Source: Macrosoma leucophasiata (taxonomy: Eukaryota > Arthropoda > Insecta > Lepidoptera > Hedylidae). Taken from it: DNA of 64,000 nt. Under the pieces are notes generated by a model, which did no database searches, was not told the origin of the DNA, and saw nothing but the letters and a program-made list of their open reading frames with translations. Position 1 is the stretch's first letter, and every line of letters begins with the position of its first letter. Made by a program: the position numbers and the translations under genes. The DNA is taken from positions 8,005,501 to 8,069,500 of the forward strand of contig JAWQUS010000004.1 in NCBI GenBank assembly GCA_036365455.1, read 5' to 3'. Below are positions 1 to 10,300 of the stretch, piece after piece.

Positions 1-262
1 TCAACCTTCCCATAAAATATAATTGAATATCATGCGACCAATTCAAAACACTACCTACTACTATCACAGCGATCAAGCGATCATATTTCAAATACCGCCT
101 CGTGTATTTTTACCCGGAGTCCAACGAATGGGCCATCCATCTTTCAAGCGGCACACGTCAAACAGCCGAGAGCTTCCCTGTTTCAACACATGTCCATTAC
201 AACATATACAATTCGAATCACTATTTCACGCGAGTCATACATAACTTCCGATGGATTTCGAC
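1..262. other. AT-rich flank, nothing recognised
   Basis: I see no repeat terminus, RNA gene or credible coding frame here. The only open frames are short and overlap in unrelated frames. Confidence 0.4.
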
Positions 263-270
263 CTTGCGAT

Positions 271-782
271 TAGGGTTGCCATCAGTCAGGCTTTAGTTTA
301 TCTATTTATTTATCACAACTTAAATCTATCTTTACAAGTGACTACTCAATGCGACAAACAAGCTAGTTGGACATGATTAGCTTTTTTGGTTGGAGTCTGG
401 ACAAGGTTTCTTTGTTCGAATAGGTACAGCAGGTAGCACGCAGCGTCCGCGGATTGCGTTATGGTGCACACTCATTGAAATACCTAAACTTATATTTATC
501 GCGAATTGATATTGCGTACCTATACTATACTAAAATCATTTTTAAAATCAACCCGACTTTTCGGTCGCTTTACAGCTGCTGTGGTCCCGGGCAAACTGAG
601 GTGATATTGATCGGACAGCAGTTTAAAAAAATATATGCAAAATGCAATATGTTAAAAAGTACCTATATCTAATTTAAAAAAGTATATCAATTATAAATGA
701 GATAATCTCCGGCTTTTAGTCCAAAAAGTCCGGCCTCATTAAGCGCAGTCAGGCTTTTTTGTTTAGACAGATGGCAACCCTA
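271..782. mobile_element. hAT-like MITE, 512 bp, with imperfect 8-bp target duplication
   Basis: The left end reads TAGGGTTGCCATCAGTC and the right end is its inverse, GACAGATGGCAACCCTA, differing at one base. The flanking octamers are CTTGCGAT (263-270) and CTTGTGAT (783-790), a 7/8 match. An 8-bp target duplication with a TAGGGTTGCCA-type terminus is typical of hAT elements. No transposase is present, so the copy is non-autonomous. A fragment of another dispersed repeat (R2, about 505-640) lies inside it, either as an inherited part or a nested insertion. Confidence 0.7.
505..640 (+). repeat. Dispersed repeat R2, copy 1 (fragment)
   Basis: It aligns by eye with 30440-30550. Both contain an AACCCGAC stretch, then GGTCGCTTT(A/G)CAGC, then GGTCxCGGGCA and finally GACAGCAGTTT. 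Class is unknown and no coding frame is present. Related shorter stretches are at 50855-50935 and 54918-54985. Confidence 0.55.
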
Positions 783-876
783 CTTGTGATGCTTAAAATA
801 AAATTAAGCAAGAATTCGTTGGACTAATTTGAAGTCTCTGTACTACGCTCTGTGCGACTGAAAACGGGTCCAACAT

Positions 877-973
877 CAGTTGTTTTCACGGAAATCAGTG
901 TTTACTTTCTTGCTTCCCGTGACTGCAGGAATAGATAACATCGGCACGGCACACTCGTGTACACACAGTTATG
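877..973 (+). other. Candidate 5' exon ending ATG|GTAAGT
   Basis: A TCAGTT initiator-like motif at 876-881 is followed about 95 bp later by ATG at 971-973, directly abutting GTAAGT, a near-consensus 5' splice site. A first exon consisting of 5' UTR plus only the start codon is a known arrangement in insect genes. No TATA box is clear, and no downstream exon can be tied to it, so this is inference from short motifs only. Confidence 0.2.
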
Positions 974-1348
974 GTAAGTTCTTTAGCTTGATCTTATTTT
1001 GTAACTTTTTAATGCACCAGACGAGACAGCATACTTGTTTTCTTGTTGTTTATATGTTGAACCTTAAAAATAATGGTTTGAACTTCATAATACAAATAAT
1101 GTTCAGTGAATACAGTATCAATGAATTTTGCCTTTCGTGTGTTTGGAGATATTCTTTTATGCAATAAATTATTTCGTATAATTTTGAACAATGTACAACC
1201 TATTATTACGATGATCTTTGATTTACACTATTTCCATAAAACGTTCTCCTTACTATAAAATTATACGTTTAGGGATACGTTATAAAAATAAGTAAGTTTT
1301 ACTTGCATAATTATTATTTAGAATACGATCATTGATATACGTACTAGG

Positions 1349-1800
1349 TTTTTTTTTTTTTAATTTAGTGGTTTAGCTCCAGGGATGGAGCCAGAGGTCG
1401 AGAGAGCTGCTGATAGGTAGTACTGAAATCACTCGACCTGGGTTCGAGAACCGGGTGAAGGAGATTGCCTCCTGAGGCGCGGCCATAAGCCCAGCTAGAA
1501 CCTGGGCAACGGTCGTCATCTTGGTGGGGACGCCCACCACCCTTTGTTGTTGCAGCCGAGTGCCGCTACAAGTTAGGGGAAATAGAGAAGAGGATGAGAC
1601 CGTAGCAGGACATGGATGCCAACACCATGATGACATGAGTCCACGGTGCCCACCTTCTCCATCACAGCCCCTAAGGGGGTGTCGTCCTGCAGCCGCAGGG
1701 CAGAAGAAGCTGCAGAAGAGAGGGATGCCCCGATGCTTCCGCGTCGCGCGAATGGTGCGCGCGAAGACCAGTGATGATGATGACGGACCTAGAGCGTAGG
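1349..1800. repeat. Unclassified GC-rich repeat-like block
   Basis: Base composition jumps from the AT-rich surroundings to clearly GC-rich. The block begins after a T-run (about 1349-1361) and ends in GATGATGATGA at about 1770-1782, a microsatellite-like tail seen on lepidopteran RTE-type LINEs. It contains GGGTTCGAGAACC (about 1440), which resembles a pol III B box, but no convincing A box. Short open frames exist on both strands, as expected in GC-rich DNA. I do not recognise a protein. Confidence 0.35.
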
Positions 1801-1809
1801 CTTAAGACA

Positions 1810-2008
1810 TACACCGCATTACCTGATCTACTTGCCGCTAAATGGTATCTAGTGTTCGGCGCTATCGTGTTCCCAGGTCTACAATCGCACGTAGGTATCT
1901 ACATTGAAATCCCTGATTTCATGTAGATATTAACAGGATACAGTATTACTTTCTTACCATCAATGTAAACTGTATGCCTGTTTGCCACTTCATGACATAA
2001 AAAAAAAT
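1810..2008 (+). repeat. R1 SINE-like repeat, diverged copy
   Basis: This matches the R1 family from its CACCGCATTACCTxATC block through GTGTTCxGCxCTATCGTG, and ends GTTTGCCACTT followed by CATAA and an A-run. The centre is diverged or replaced. R1 is described at 39837-40121. Confidence 0.65.
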
Positions 2009-2481
2009 GCACAAAATTAGAATCTTTTAAGTTCAAAATTACTTTTTCATATGAGAAAATAACCAAAGTTTTTCATCATCACTCCACACAATAAAATACC
2101 TATAAAAGCGATTGTCCTTGTAAAAAGTTCGATAAGGTAATAAAATAAAACCATTGTCTGCCTAAGGGTATATTTATGATATGCAACATTTGCAATTAAT
2201 CGATCGTTTAATAATTTACGCACACACCATTAGAAATTGAAATGTGTGTCACATGTGCGTGTGTTCTAAATTCAACGCGTTTGCTGATTATGCAGTAGGG
2301 CCGATCATGCGTAAAGTGCGTGTTATTGGGATTGGTCTTGACTATAAATCATATACGGGACGGCTACTACTTTGTAAGCATACGATAAATTTATAAAATA
2401 ACGAAAAGAAAACAGTGTCGAAATGGCTAAAATGGATTTTTCTCTCTGACCACCCTATGAAAGACTCAATATAAGATATAA
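2009..2481. other. No gene or repeat recognised
   Basis: AT-rich sequence between an R1 copy and mariner copy 1. It contains a TATAAATC at about 2342 but no supporting initiator or coding frame. Confidence 0.35.
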
Positions 2482-2483
2482 TA

Positions 2484-3777
2484 GGTTGGGGAAAAAGTCT
2501 TTTCGCATTATAGTATGTATATTATAGTGAACTTGTAATAAAATCTCTTCGGCTGTAGTATTTGTATCTGGCTGGTTTTGGTATCATTGAAAGTTAAAAT
2601 TTTAAAGAACATAATTCCAAATTCAAATTAGGCAAATGTGTGATTTTCATTTGTTTTTCGTACTGTCAAGATGAGTGAATCTAATGAAGAAATTCGATAC
2701 ATTTTAAAATTTTACTACAAAAAAGGTAAAAATGCAACGCAAGCCGCGAAAAAAATTTGCGATGTTTATGGACCTAGTGCAGTGTCTGTGAGAGTAGCAC
2801 AAATTTGGTTTAAGCGTTTTCAATCCGGAAAATTTGATGTCAAAGATGCACCTCGCTCTGGTCGCCCTATTACGGATAAAATGGATGCCATTTTTGAAAA
2901 AGTGGAGCAAGATCGACATATCAGTAGTTACGACGTAGCTGAAGAACTGAGAATTGATCACAAAACAGTTTTGGCGCATTTGAAAAAAGCTGGGTACAAA
3001 AAAAAGCTCGATATTTGGGTACCTCACGAGCTCACTGAAAGAAACCTAATGAACCGTGTACTCATTTGTGATTCTTTATTACGACGTAATGAAACCGGAT
3101 CATTTTTGAAGAAGCTGATAACTGGTGATGACTGTGATGAAAAGTGGATCACGTACGACAAGAACGTGCGAAAAAGGTCGTGGTCAAAGGCCTGTCAGGC
3201 TTCACAGACTGTGGCGAAACCCGGGTTAACTCGCAATAAGGTGATGTTGTGTGTGTGGTGGGATTGGAAGGGCATTATTCATTATGAGCTATTACCACCA
3301 GGCAGGACTATCGATTCTGAACTCTACTGCGAACAACTGATGAGATTAAAGCAAAAAGTTGAGAGAAAGCGGCCGGAATTGATCAACAGAAGGGGTGTGG
3401 TGTTTCATCATGATAACGCTAGACCTCACACATCTATAGCCACTCAGCAAAAATTAAGAGAGTTTGGCTGGGAGGTGTTAATGCATCTGCCGTATAGTCC
3501 TGACCTTGCACCTTCAGATTTCCACCTGTTTCGGTCTCTTCAGAATTCTTTATGCAATGTTAGGTTAACATCACGAGAGGACTGCCAAATCCACTTGTCG
3601 CGGTATTTTGATGAGAAGTCCCAAAATTTTTATAGCAATGGGATCATGTCCCTACCTACAAGATGGCAAAAGGTTATCGAACAAAATGGTACATACATAC
3701 TTTAGTTAAATTTATAAACTATATTAAAAAATGTTTTGAATTATCTTAAAAAATGCGAAGAAACTTTTTCCCCAACC
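2484..3777 (+). mobile_element. Mariner element, copy 1, complete with both inverted repeats
   Basis: Flanked by TA at 2482-2483 and 3778-3779. Including the TA, the 28-bp terminal inverted repeats (2482-2509 and 3752-3779) begin TAGGTTGGGGAAAAAGT and differ at two positions. The element is about 1.29 kb, the usual mariner size, and holds one uninterrupted transposase frame. A second copy is at 52252-53518. Compared with it, this copy has intact ends but a 9-bp insertion in the transposase gene. Confidence 0.95.
2671..3705 (+). CDS. Mariner transposase, 344 aa, with 3-residue insertion beside the first catalytic Asp
   Basis: Cut-and-paste transposase of the mariner (SETMAR-like) type. The N-terminal paired helix-turn-helix region is about residues 5-110 and carries a typical FKRFQSG...DAPRSGRP stretch. 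The linker motif WVPHEL is intact. The DD34D catalytic core has its Asps at about 156 (in DEKW), 248 (in HHDNARPH) and 283 (in SPDLAPSD), with 34 residues between the last two. Copy 2 reads GDEKW where this copy reads GDDCDEKW, a 9-bp insertion of GACTGTGAT at about 3130-3138. Another change is HLPYSP in place of HPPYSP. The ATG at 2671 matches the start of copy 2. The frame is open to TAG, but the insertion touches the active site, so activity is doubtful. Confidence 0.93.
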   Translation: MSESNEEIRYILKFYYKKGKNATQAAKKICDVYGPSAVSVRVAQIWFKRFQSGKFDVKDAPRSGRPITDKMDAIFEKVEQDRHISSYDVAEELRIDHKTVLAHLKKAGYKKKLDIWVPHELTERNLMNRVLICDSLLRRNETGSFLKKLITGDDCDEKWITYDKNVRKRSWSKACQASQTVAKPGLTRNKVMLCVWWDWKGIIHYELLPPGRTIDSELYCEQLMRLKQKVERKRPELINRRGVVFHHDNARPHTSIATQQKLREFGWEVLMHLPYSPDLAPSDFHLFRSLQNSLCNVRLTSREDCQIHLSRYFDEKSQNFYSNGIMSLPTRWQKVIEQNGTYIL

Positions 3778-3921
3778 TAATAATTATATACAAAGTGCCA
3801 AAATAACCCTCGTAACTTAGTGCCACGGAAATGCACTCTATGAGATTCACAGACCGCACTACGACTTATGCTACTTTCAGCAAAGTTCGCTTAACGCTAT
3901 AAAATCTCATACTCTACTGAC

Positions 3922-4239
3922 CATAGAGCAACTCGGGCCACCGGCCGGGCCGCCGCGGCGGACCAGAGGGGAGTAGCCATAGCGTTTATTACCGATGAAA
4001 AACAGTCATTTTATGCGGGAGGAAATGCGTGTGACACACACACGCACTACAAAAATCGTCTGTTACTACGTGACTCACACCTTAACTTTAACAAAATACA
4101 TAAACAATTTCATGCACACATTTAAACATCTAGGCGACAGCCATATGCCCATTCGGGCTTGTACTTTGACAGAGGGGAAAGTCTGCAAATGGCTACTCCC
4201 CTCCGGTCCGCCGCGGCCGGTGGCCCGTGATGCTCGATG
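3922..4239. repeat. GC-ended inverted-repeat unit, tandem copy 1
   Basis: The unit opens with CATAGAGCAACTCGGGCC and closes with GGCCCGTGATGCTCGATG, its imperfect inverse. Each end holds a 40-50 bp GC-rich arm including GAGGGGAGTAGCCAT. The AT-rich core carries CACACACACGCACTAC and TTTAAACATCTAGGCGACAG. Copy 2 starts 346 bp later with a 28-bp spacer. No protein is encoded. Confidence 0.75.
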
Positions 4240-4267
4240 CTACTGACAGTCATACTTTACTGAAAAT

Positions 4268-4560
4268 CATAGAGCAACGCGGCCCACCGGTCGCGGCGGA
4301 CCGGAGGGGAGTAGCCATAGCGTGTATTACCCATGCAAAACCGTCTGTCATTTTTTGCGGGGAGGAATGCATGCGACACACACGCACACTACAAAATCCG
4401 TATATTACTACGAAACTCACACCTTGACTTTAACAAAATTCAGAAACACTTTCACGCACACATTTAAACATCTAGGCGACAGGTATAGGCCCACTTGGGC
4501 TTGTACTTTGACAGAGGGGAAAGTCTGCATATGGCTACTCCCCTCCTGTGTTGCTCTATG
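4268..4560. repeat. GC-ended inverted-repeat unit, tandem copy 2
   Basis: Same organisation as the copy at 3922. It opens CATAGAGCAACGCGGCCCAC, shares the core, and closes GTTGCTCTATG, the exact inverse of its first 11 bases. The right GC arm is shortened compared with copy 1. The sequence before each unit is also similar (TCATACTCTACTGA, TCATACTTTACTGA), so flank and unit were duplicated together. Confidence 0.75.
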
Positions 4561-4602
4561 CTCAAAATAAAGTCGTAGTGCGATCTGTGAAAGTCACCCT
4601 AA

Positions 4603-5165
4603 ATTTAAGACAGATTTTATCATCTCATGCAGGTACATGGCACAGTACCTAATAACTGCAAGCGATAGCTTTATAAGGAATAAACAATAGTACCTAAACA
4701 GTGACAAAATATTTTGGTGGTTATTTTGATGTACCAAGGTGCACTGGAATATCAACGCTATGGCATGTTTTAATTAACTCCATACTTTATTTGCATTCAA
4801 TAAATGTATGATACAGAAGTTAAAGTCGCGACCGTCCGACCTACAAGCAATTGCGAAGAAACCAAACAACAATTCTCTATGTTCATCTTTCTACAAATGA
4901 TTTTTTATTCGCACGATGCAGTTGATACCTTAAACATAAATTATATACTTAATATGACTTGAGAGACATATGATTAATGTTATACCGACCCATCTACCGC
5001 GATGCGTAGCTGTGAAAATGCTAAAACTTACCAAAACCCGAAGTTATGTCGTATAACGTTATTGCTAACTTTCGTTTATAACACATTTTCACTTTTATGA
5101 TGAAAATAACAGGCACTATATTTGAACTTATTTTTTAAATGATTACAATATCATTATTTTTTACT
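4603..5165. other. No gene or repeat recognised
   Basis: AT-rich sequence with no terminal repeat, tail or coding frame that I can support. Confidence 0.35.
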
Positions 5166-5290
5166 TCTGGTGGAGCTCCAGGGCTCACGAGACAACACCA
5201 CATTACCTAATCCACTTGTCGCTAAAAGGTAGTGTTCAGCGCTATCGTGTTAAGGTCAGGTGGTAATGTACAGCCCTGTAATTTCGACAT
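5166..5290 (+). repeat. R1 SINE-like repeat, 3'-truncated copy
   Basis: Begins CTGGTGGAGCTCCAG, contains CACATTACCTAATCCACTTG and GTGTTCAGCGCTATCGTGTT, and is lost after GTACAGCCCTGTAATTTC. The 3' half and A-tail are missing. Confidence 0.65.
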
Positions 5291-5578
5291 ACACGCGGGC
5301 GGTGCCGCGGGCAATAGCTGGTATAAAATAAGGATAGAGATTTTGATAGCTCAAAAATTTCGGTACCTACCATTATATTACCATGTAACTGGAACAAACT
5401 AGGACAACTCACTACTGTAATGTCACTAAATCCGCGAACACTGCAATTTAACGGCAGATGGATAGATTATATTAATGTTCGTCAAGTCCCGTGCGTCGTC
5501 TCAAACAAACATGTACTATTAAGCTGGGTCCACATGCAGCGACTTTGATCGACTTTTGTGACCATATGATAGCGACTT

Positions 5579-5803
5579 TTCATGTTATGAAGGTGGTATA
5601 CAAGCATGCAGTTCACATTGATGTTAAGTGGCCATTGCACTTAACACTTAGATAAAGACCAGAGGCCAAAATTCATATGTGTTGCCACCCCTGAGATCTT
5701 AATTGTTATGTCTCTGTGATAGTTATTACGGGGCCATACATTACCAGCTAACCGGAACATGACCCTACGACCCTCGAGCTCCTACGCTGGAACTCTGCCA
5801 CTA
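5579..5803 (-). repeat. R1 SINE-like repeat, minus strand
   Basis: Reads as the inverse of R1, from the CATGTTATGAA tail through CAAGCATGCAGTTCACATTG to AGCTCCTACGCTGGAACTCT and CCACTAGT. It is nearly full length, with small internal changes. Confidence 0.75.
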
Positions 5804-6225
5804 GTAATAACATTATGTATTTGAATGCACATGTGTATACTTGTGTGTTAGTGTCATCAGCTTAAAAGGCTGACTTTATTATTCAGCCACAAAACATTGA
5901 AAATATTTACGTAGATTCGCCAAACATACCTACACGTACCACGTCCACGCTGTAACTGTGACAATGTCGCTGGTGGCTAATTACTTTCCAGATTTACAGC
6001 GATTCGATCGCTGCTCGAGCCTCAGCCTACTCGGGCTTTACAAGTCTGGCTTGCGGGACTAGGCCAGTAAGGAACCAGCGATCCACTCGGGCCTTACGGT
6101 TCAGTCGGCCTCATGTATACCTAATAAACGTTTTTTTTTTTTTTTATTTTTTTTTTATTAATTCACAAAATCCACAGATCTTAAAGGTACTTACATTTAA
6201 CTTATATATATATCTTACATCCAAT
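5804..6225. other. Flank of the BEL/Pao insertion, with T-run and a short repeated motif
   Basis: Contains CTACTCGGGCTTTAC (about 6026) and CCACTCGGGCCTTAC (about 6087), a 12-15 bp motif repeated 61 bp apart. A T-rich run spans about 6131-6158. The T-run could be the tail of a minus-strand retroposon, but I could not define its other end. No coding frame. Confidence 0.3.
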
Positions 6226-6230
6226 TACGG

Positions 6231-6456
6231 TGTGAAATATTGCAGCCCCATCTGTGGTTCCACTAGTCTATACTAGATGGCGCTGTACCGATCATCAGAT
6301 CGGCTAAATGACGCTGTATAGATTTTTTGCATATGTCGTAAAACTAATAAGTGTTTGTGGAAATAAATTTTGTTCCGTGCGACTGTGGTTGTTTAATTGA
6401 CTTCCCGGTTCGTTTCGGACCACACCTCGGACCACCGCTCGCTCGGTATTTGTTCA
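6231..6456 (+). repeat. 5' LTR of BEL/Pao element
   Basis: 226 bp, TG...CA ends, same length and sequence by eye as 12753-12978. It should hold the promoter and polyadenylation signals; an AATAAA is present at about 6361. Confidence 0.95.
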
Positions 6457-6474
6457 TGGTCCTTCTGAGTCGGA
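6457..6474 (+). other. Candidate primer binding site of BEL/Pao element
   Basis: Starts TGGTCCTTCTGAGTCGG directly after the 5' LTR. An initial TGG is expected for pairing with the CCA end of a tRNA. I cannot name the tRNA from memory. Confidence 0.6.
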
Positions 6475-6770
6475 TCTGTCAGTAGACGGAACCAGGCTTT
6501 TTTGAAATAGCTTGCGGGCAGTGGATCGCTGTCGCAAACGCAAGTTGGGAAGTAGGTGGAGTGCGGACTCCACTACTTCCGACAGTCCCCTCGTGGGAGG
6601 AGGCTGTAAGGTCAAGCGAGCAGGTGAGGAGCAGCTGGGAGTGTTGCGGTTCCGCAGAGGGAGCGCGGCCGTGACGTCATTGGAGTGGACGTGACGTCAT
6701 CGGAGGACGAGACGGGGTGGAGTTTGGAAGTTACAGGAAGTGCAGTTAAGTGAACGGAACAATTGTGAGT

Positions 6771-6925
6771 AAATTTGGCTTCTAACACTTGGAGATAAAG
6801 TTCAAAATATCTTGTGCTATAACATCTACAGTGACATTGACATTTATAAATTTGACTTCTATTTATTGGAGATAAAGTTCAAAATATCTTGTGTAAGACA
6901 TATACAGTGAAATTGACACTTAAAA
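6771..6925 (+). repeat. 77-bp imperfect tandem duplication in BEL/Pao leader
   Basis: Two units begin AAATTTGGCTTCTA (6771) and AAATTTGACTTCTA (6848). Each contains GGAGATAAAGTTCAAAATAT and later ATTGACA. They sit in the untranslated leader between the primer binding site and the gag start. Confidence 0.8.
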
Positions 6926-7319
6926 GTTTAAAATTTGGTGAATTTGAACTTAGAAAATTTGTTGACATTTATTTAAAGTGTAGTTTAAGGACTTAGAACA
7001 TTCTCGTGTGCATGCTGGACTTAGAATAATTTCGCTAATTTTGAACTTACGGGGAACCTATGCCCGATTTCATAACGAATTAATAAGTGCTCAAACACTT
7101 GTAAAATTTTACGGTTTTTACTTGGACTTGTGTTTTTATTTGTGTTTAGGTTAGACATAGAATTGTTTTACGTTGTGTAAAATTGTGTAATTCATAACTG
7201 TTTAAATACTTGTAATAATTTTGAGACATTTGCTGAGAGTTGTATTTGATTTACATTGCAACTTAGAAAAATTATTACCTCTTTCAACTTGTTTATGCTG
7301 TTAAGATTTTAATTGAACT

Positions 7320-10300
7320 ATGGAGGCCGCAATCGCATTACAACTAGATATCCAATCTAGGATCGATAAAGATTTTAAAAACTACAAAAAATCGCCTAAA
7401 GAAAGAATTACAAAGGTATATATTGAGAATAGATTGGAAAATTTAGAGCGGTTATGGACAAAGTTTGTGAGAGGTCACGACACTTTAGTTCAATCATTTC
7501 CAACTACACTGAATACGACAATGTACATGTCTGGTGACGTGTACGGAGTCACTGGGGATAGTTATTTAGACTATAAGTGTGAGCTCAAGGAAGCATTAGC
7601 TAAGTTTAATTTGCCAATAACCGATGTCAATAACGAGAGCTCTAAATCCAATAGAGACCAAGCAACTTCTCACGTAAAATTACCAAAGATAAACATTCCC
7701 ACGTTTACCGGCAATTACGCTGACTGGGCGACATTCAAAGAGTTGTTCGACTCGCTAATAATAAAGAACAAGTGTATTGACAATGTACAGCGGTTATACT
7801 ATTTGAAAGGGTATCTAGCAGGTGAAGCAGAACAGCTTTTACGGCACGTTCCTACACAGGAAGCCAACTTTAGTAGATGTTGGGAATTGTTATCTCAAAG
7901 ATACAACAATAAAAAACTAATTTCAAATAATGCGTTAAAACGGCTATTGAGTCAAAGAAGTTTATCGATAGAGTCAGCCAGTGGTCTAAAATCTCTTGTA
8001 GATACTACGAATGACTGCTTAGCTACGCTTGCAAATTTAGGCATTAACATTAAAAACTGGGATATTTTGATAATTCATATTTTGTCATTGAAATTGGACG
8101 CAGAAACACGACGGCAGTGGGAATTTAGCACATCAGATTATTCCGACGAATTGCCTACGTATCAACAATTCACAGAATTCTTAACCAATCGATTTCGAGC
8201 CGTCGAGTTTCTGGGTACCAAACATGTCGTGGGACCAAACCAATCAGCTAAGGTTAAATCATTCCATGTTAAAGATGTTAATGATATTATATGTCCATAT
8301 TGTAAGTCCAGCCATAGGCTGATGATGTGTAAGGAGTTCCAGAAGGAACCGGTTGATTCTAGACGTAAGTTTGTATTACAAAATAACATATGCTTTAATT
8401 GTATGGGTAGCAACCATTCGGCCAAGGATTGCCGATCTAATATTAAATGTCGCATTTGTCGTCGAAGGCACCATGCGCTGCTACACCCGAAGGGCGGTCA
8501 ATATTCCGTTGATACTGAAGCGAGTGGGTGTGTTGCCACTGCTTCAGAGGCTGAAACAGCAAAAACAAATGAATCGACACAAATAGTATCCTGTTTCGCG
8601 ACGGACAAGGTTCGACAACAGGTTTTGCTTGCCACTGCGCTTGTAAAGGCCATGTCCAGGAACGGTGAAGGGCATGAAATTCGTGCGCTCCTCGATCAAG
8701 GTTCACAATCGTCCTTTGTGACCGAGTCGACCGTACAGTACTTGGGACTGAGGAAGGCATCTACAAAGAGTTACATAACGGGTCTCGGGGGAGACAAAAC
8801 TGTAGTGTCGAAGGCAATGGTAGATATTAAAGTACAATCCCGGATTGATTCCAATATAATCATACCGGTGAAGGCGTATGTTTTGAAAAACATAACTTCT
8901 CTTCTTCCCACTAGAAAAGTAGAAGACTTGGGGTGGGTAGAACTAGAGGACTTGGTGCTGGCTGATCCAGAATTCGCTACGCCTAACCGTATTGACCTTC
9001 TGCTTGGTGCAGAGGTTTATTGTCAAATATTACAGGCGGGAGTGAAGAAAGCTCCAGTTGGTACGCTTGTAGCACAAGCCACCAGTCTTGGATGGATACT
9101 TTCAGGTATGGTAAACCCAGCAACCGATTCCCTTCCACAATCACACATCCAAGTAATGCATTGTTGCACAGAAGGCAACGATATGCTGAAAAAGTTATGG
9201 GAATTAGAGTCTGATATACAACAGTCGAGAGAAGCAATGTTCACAGATGATGAGCGGCGTTGCGAACAATACTTTGCCGAGACAACTCGGAGGGATCCAA
9301 CCGGCAGATACATTGTACGTCTTCCTGTCAGGCATGGCATTCCTGAGGTAACAGCTTCAAAGGTCATAGCTGAAAGAAGATTAAAATCACTACAACACAG
9401 GTTAGACAAAGAACAATCTTTAAAAGCAAGCTATCAAGAAGTGATAGATGAATATTTAAGTTTAGATCATATGGAAGTGGTCCCAAAAAATGAAATTGAT
9501 AACCCAAAGGCTATTTACTTACCACATCACGCGATTGTCAGAAACGATAAGGAAACCTCGAAGGTTAGAGTAGTCTTCGATGCGTCCTGCAGAGGAAAGA
9601 ACAATCTTTCTTTGAATGACCAGTTGCTGATAGGACCTACGTTGCAGCCTGAGCTGAGGCATATAATAATGCAATGGAGAACCTCGCCAATTTGCATGTC
9701 AGCCGACATTGTGAAAATGTATCGGCAGGTAAAGGTTGACCCGCAGGACGCTGAGTTTCAACGAATTCTGTGGAGACCAAATGAAGACCAAGAAATTAAA
9801 TGCTACAGACTTACTCGGGTCACGTTCGGTACGGCTTCTGCTCCATATTTGTCAATTAGGGCTCTTCAGCAACTAGCGAAGGATCACGGTGCAGATTATC
9901 CTGTAGCAGCTGACAAGGTTATGAAATGCTTTTACGTAGATGACCTTATGACAGGCGTACAAACTGTAGAAGAAGGAAAGATTTTATACAGGGAAATGAA
10001 TGAGCTATTGAACAAGGCTAGCTTCGAGATACAAAAATGGAATAGCAATAGCGATGAATTAGTAGAAGCAATGAAAGGAAAGGAGGAAGAATTGGAAGTC
10101 AGGGAAAACGTAAAAATAAATGAAGACGAACTTATAAGAATTATGGGACTTACCTGGAACCGCAGTGATGACACCTTCCGCTACGTAGTGACTCTCCCGA
10201 TACTGGAACAATCTGCAACAAAAAGGAAAATTATTTCAGATATATGTAGACTATACGACCCACTGGGTTGGGTAGGACCTAACATTATTGTAGCAAAACT

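Larger units (their letters stand above)
3841..4599. mobile_element. TTA/TAA-type MITE carrying an internal GC-rich tandem dimer
   Basis: Outer ends are inverted. The left reads GAGATTCACAGACCGCACTA from about 3842, and the right (inverted) begins GGGTGACTTTCACAGATCGC next to TAA at 4600-4602. The same terminus occurs on the MITE at 62866-63612. No transposase frame is present. The left extremity is slightly eroded, so the left target duplication is not clear. Inside lie two copies of a GC-ended palindromic unit (3922-4239 and 4268-4560). Confidence 0.7.

Noticed and set aside
1373..1799. Open frames of about 90 codons on both strands in the GC-rich block
   Set aside because: Expected in GC-rich DNA; low-complexity translation; block ends like a repeat tail.
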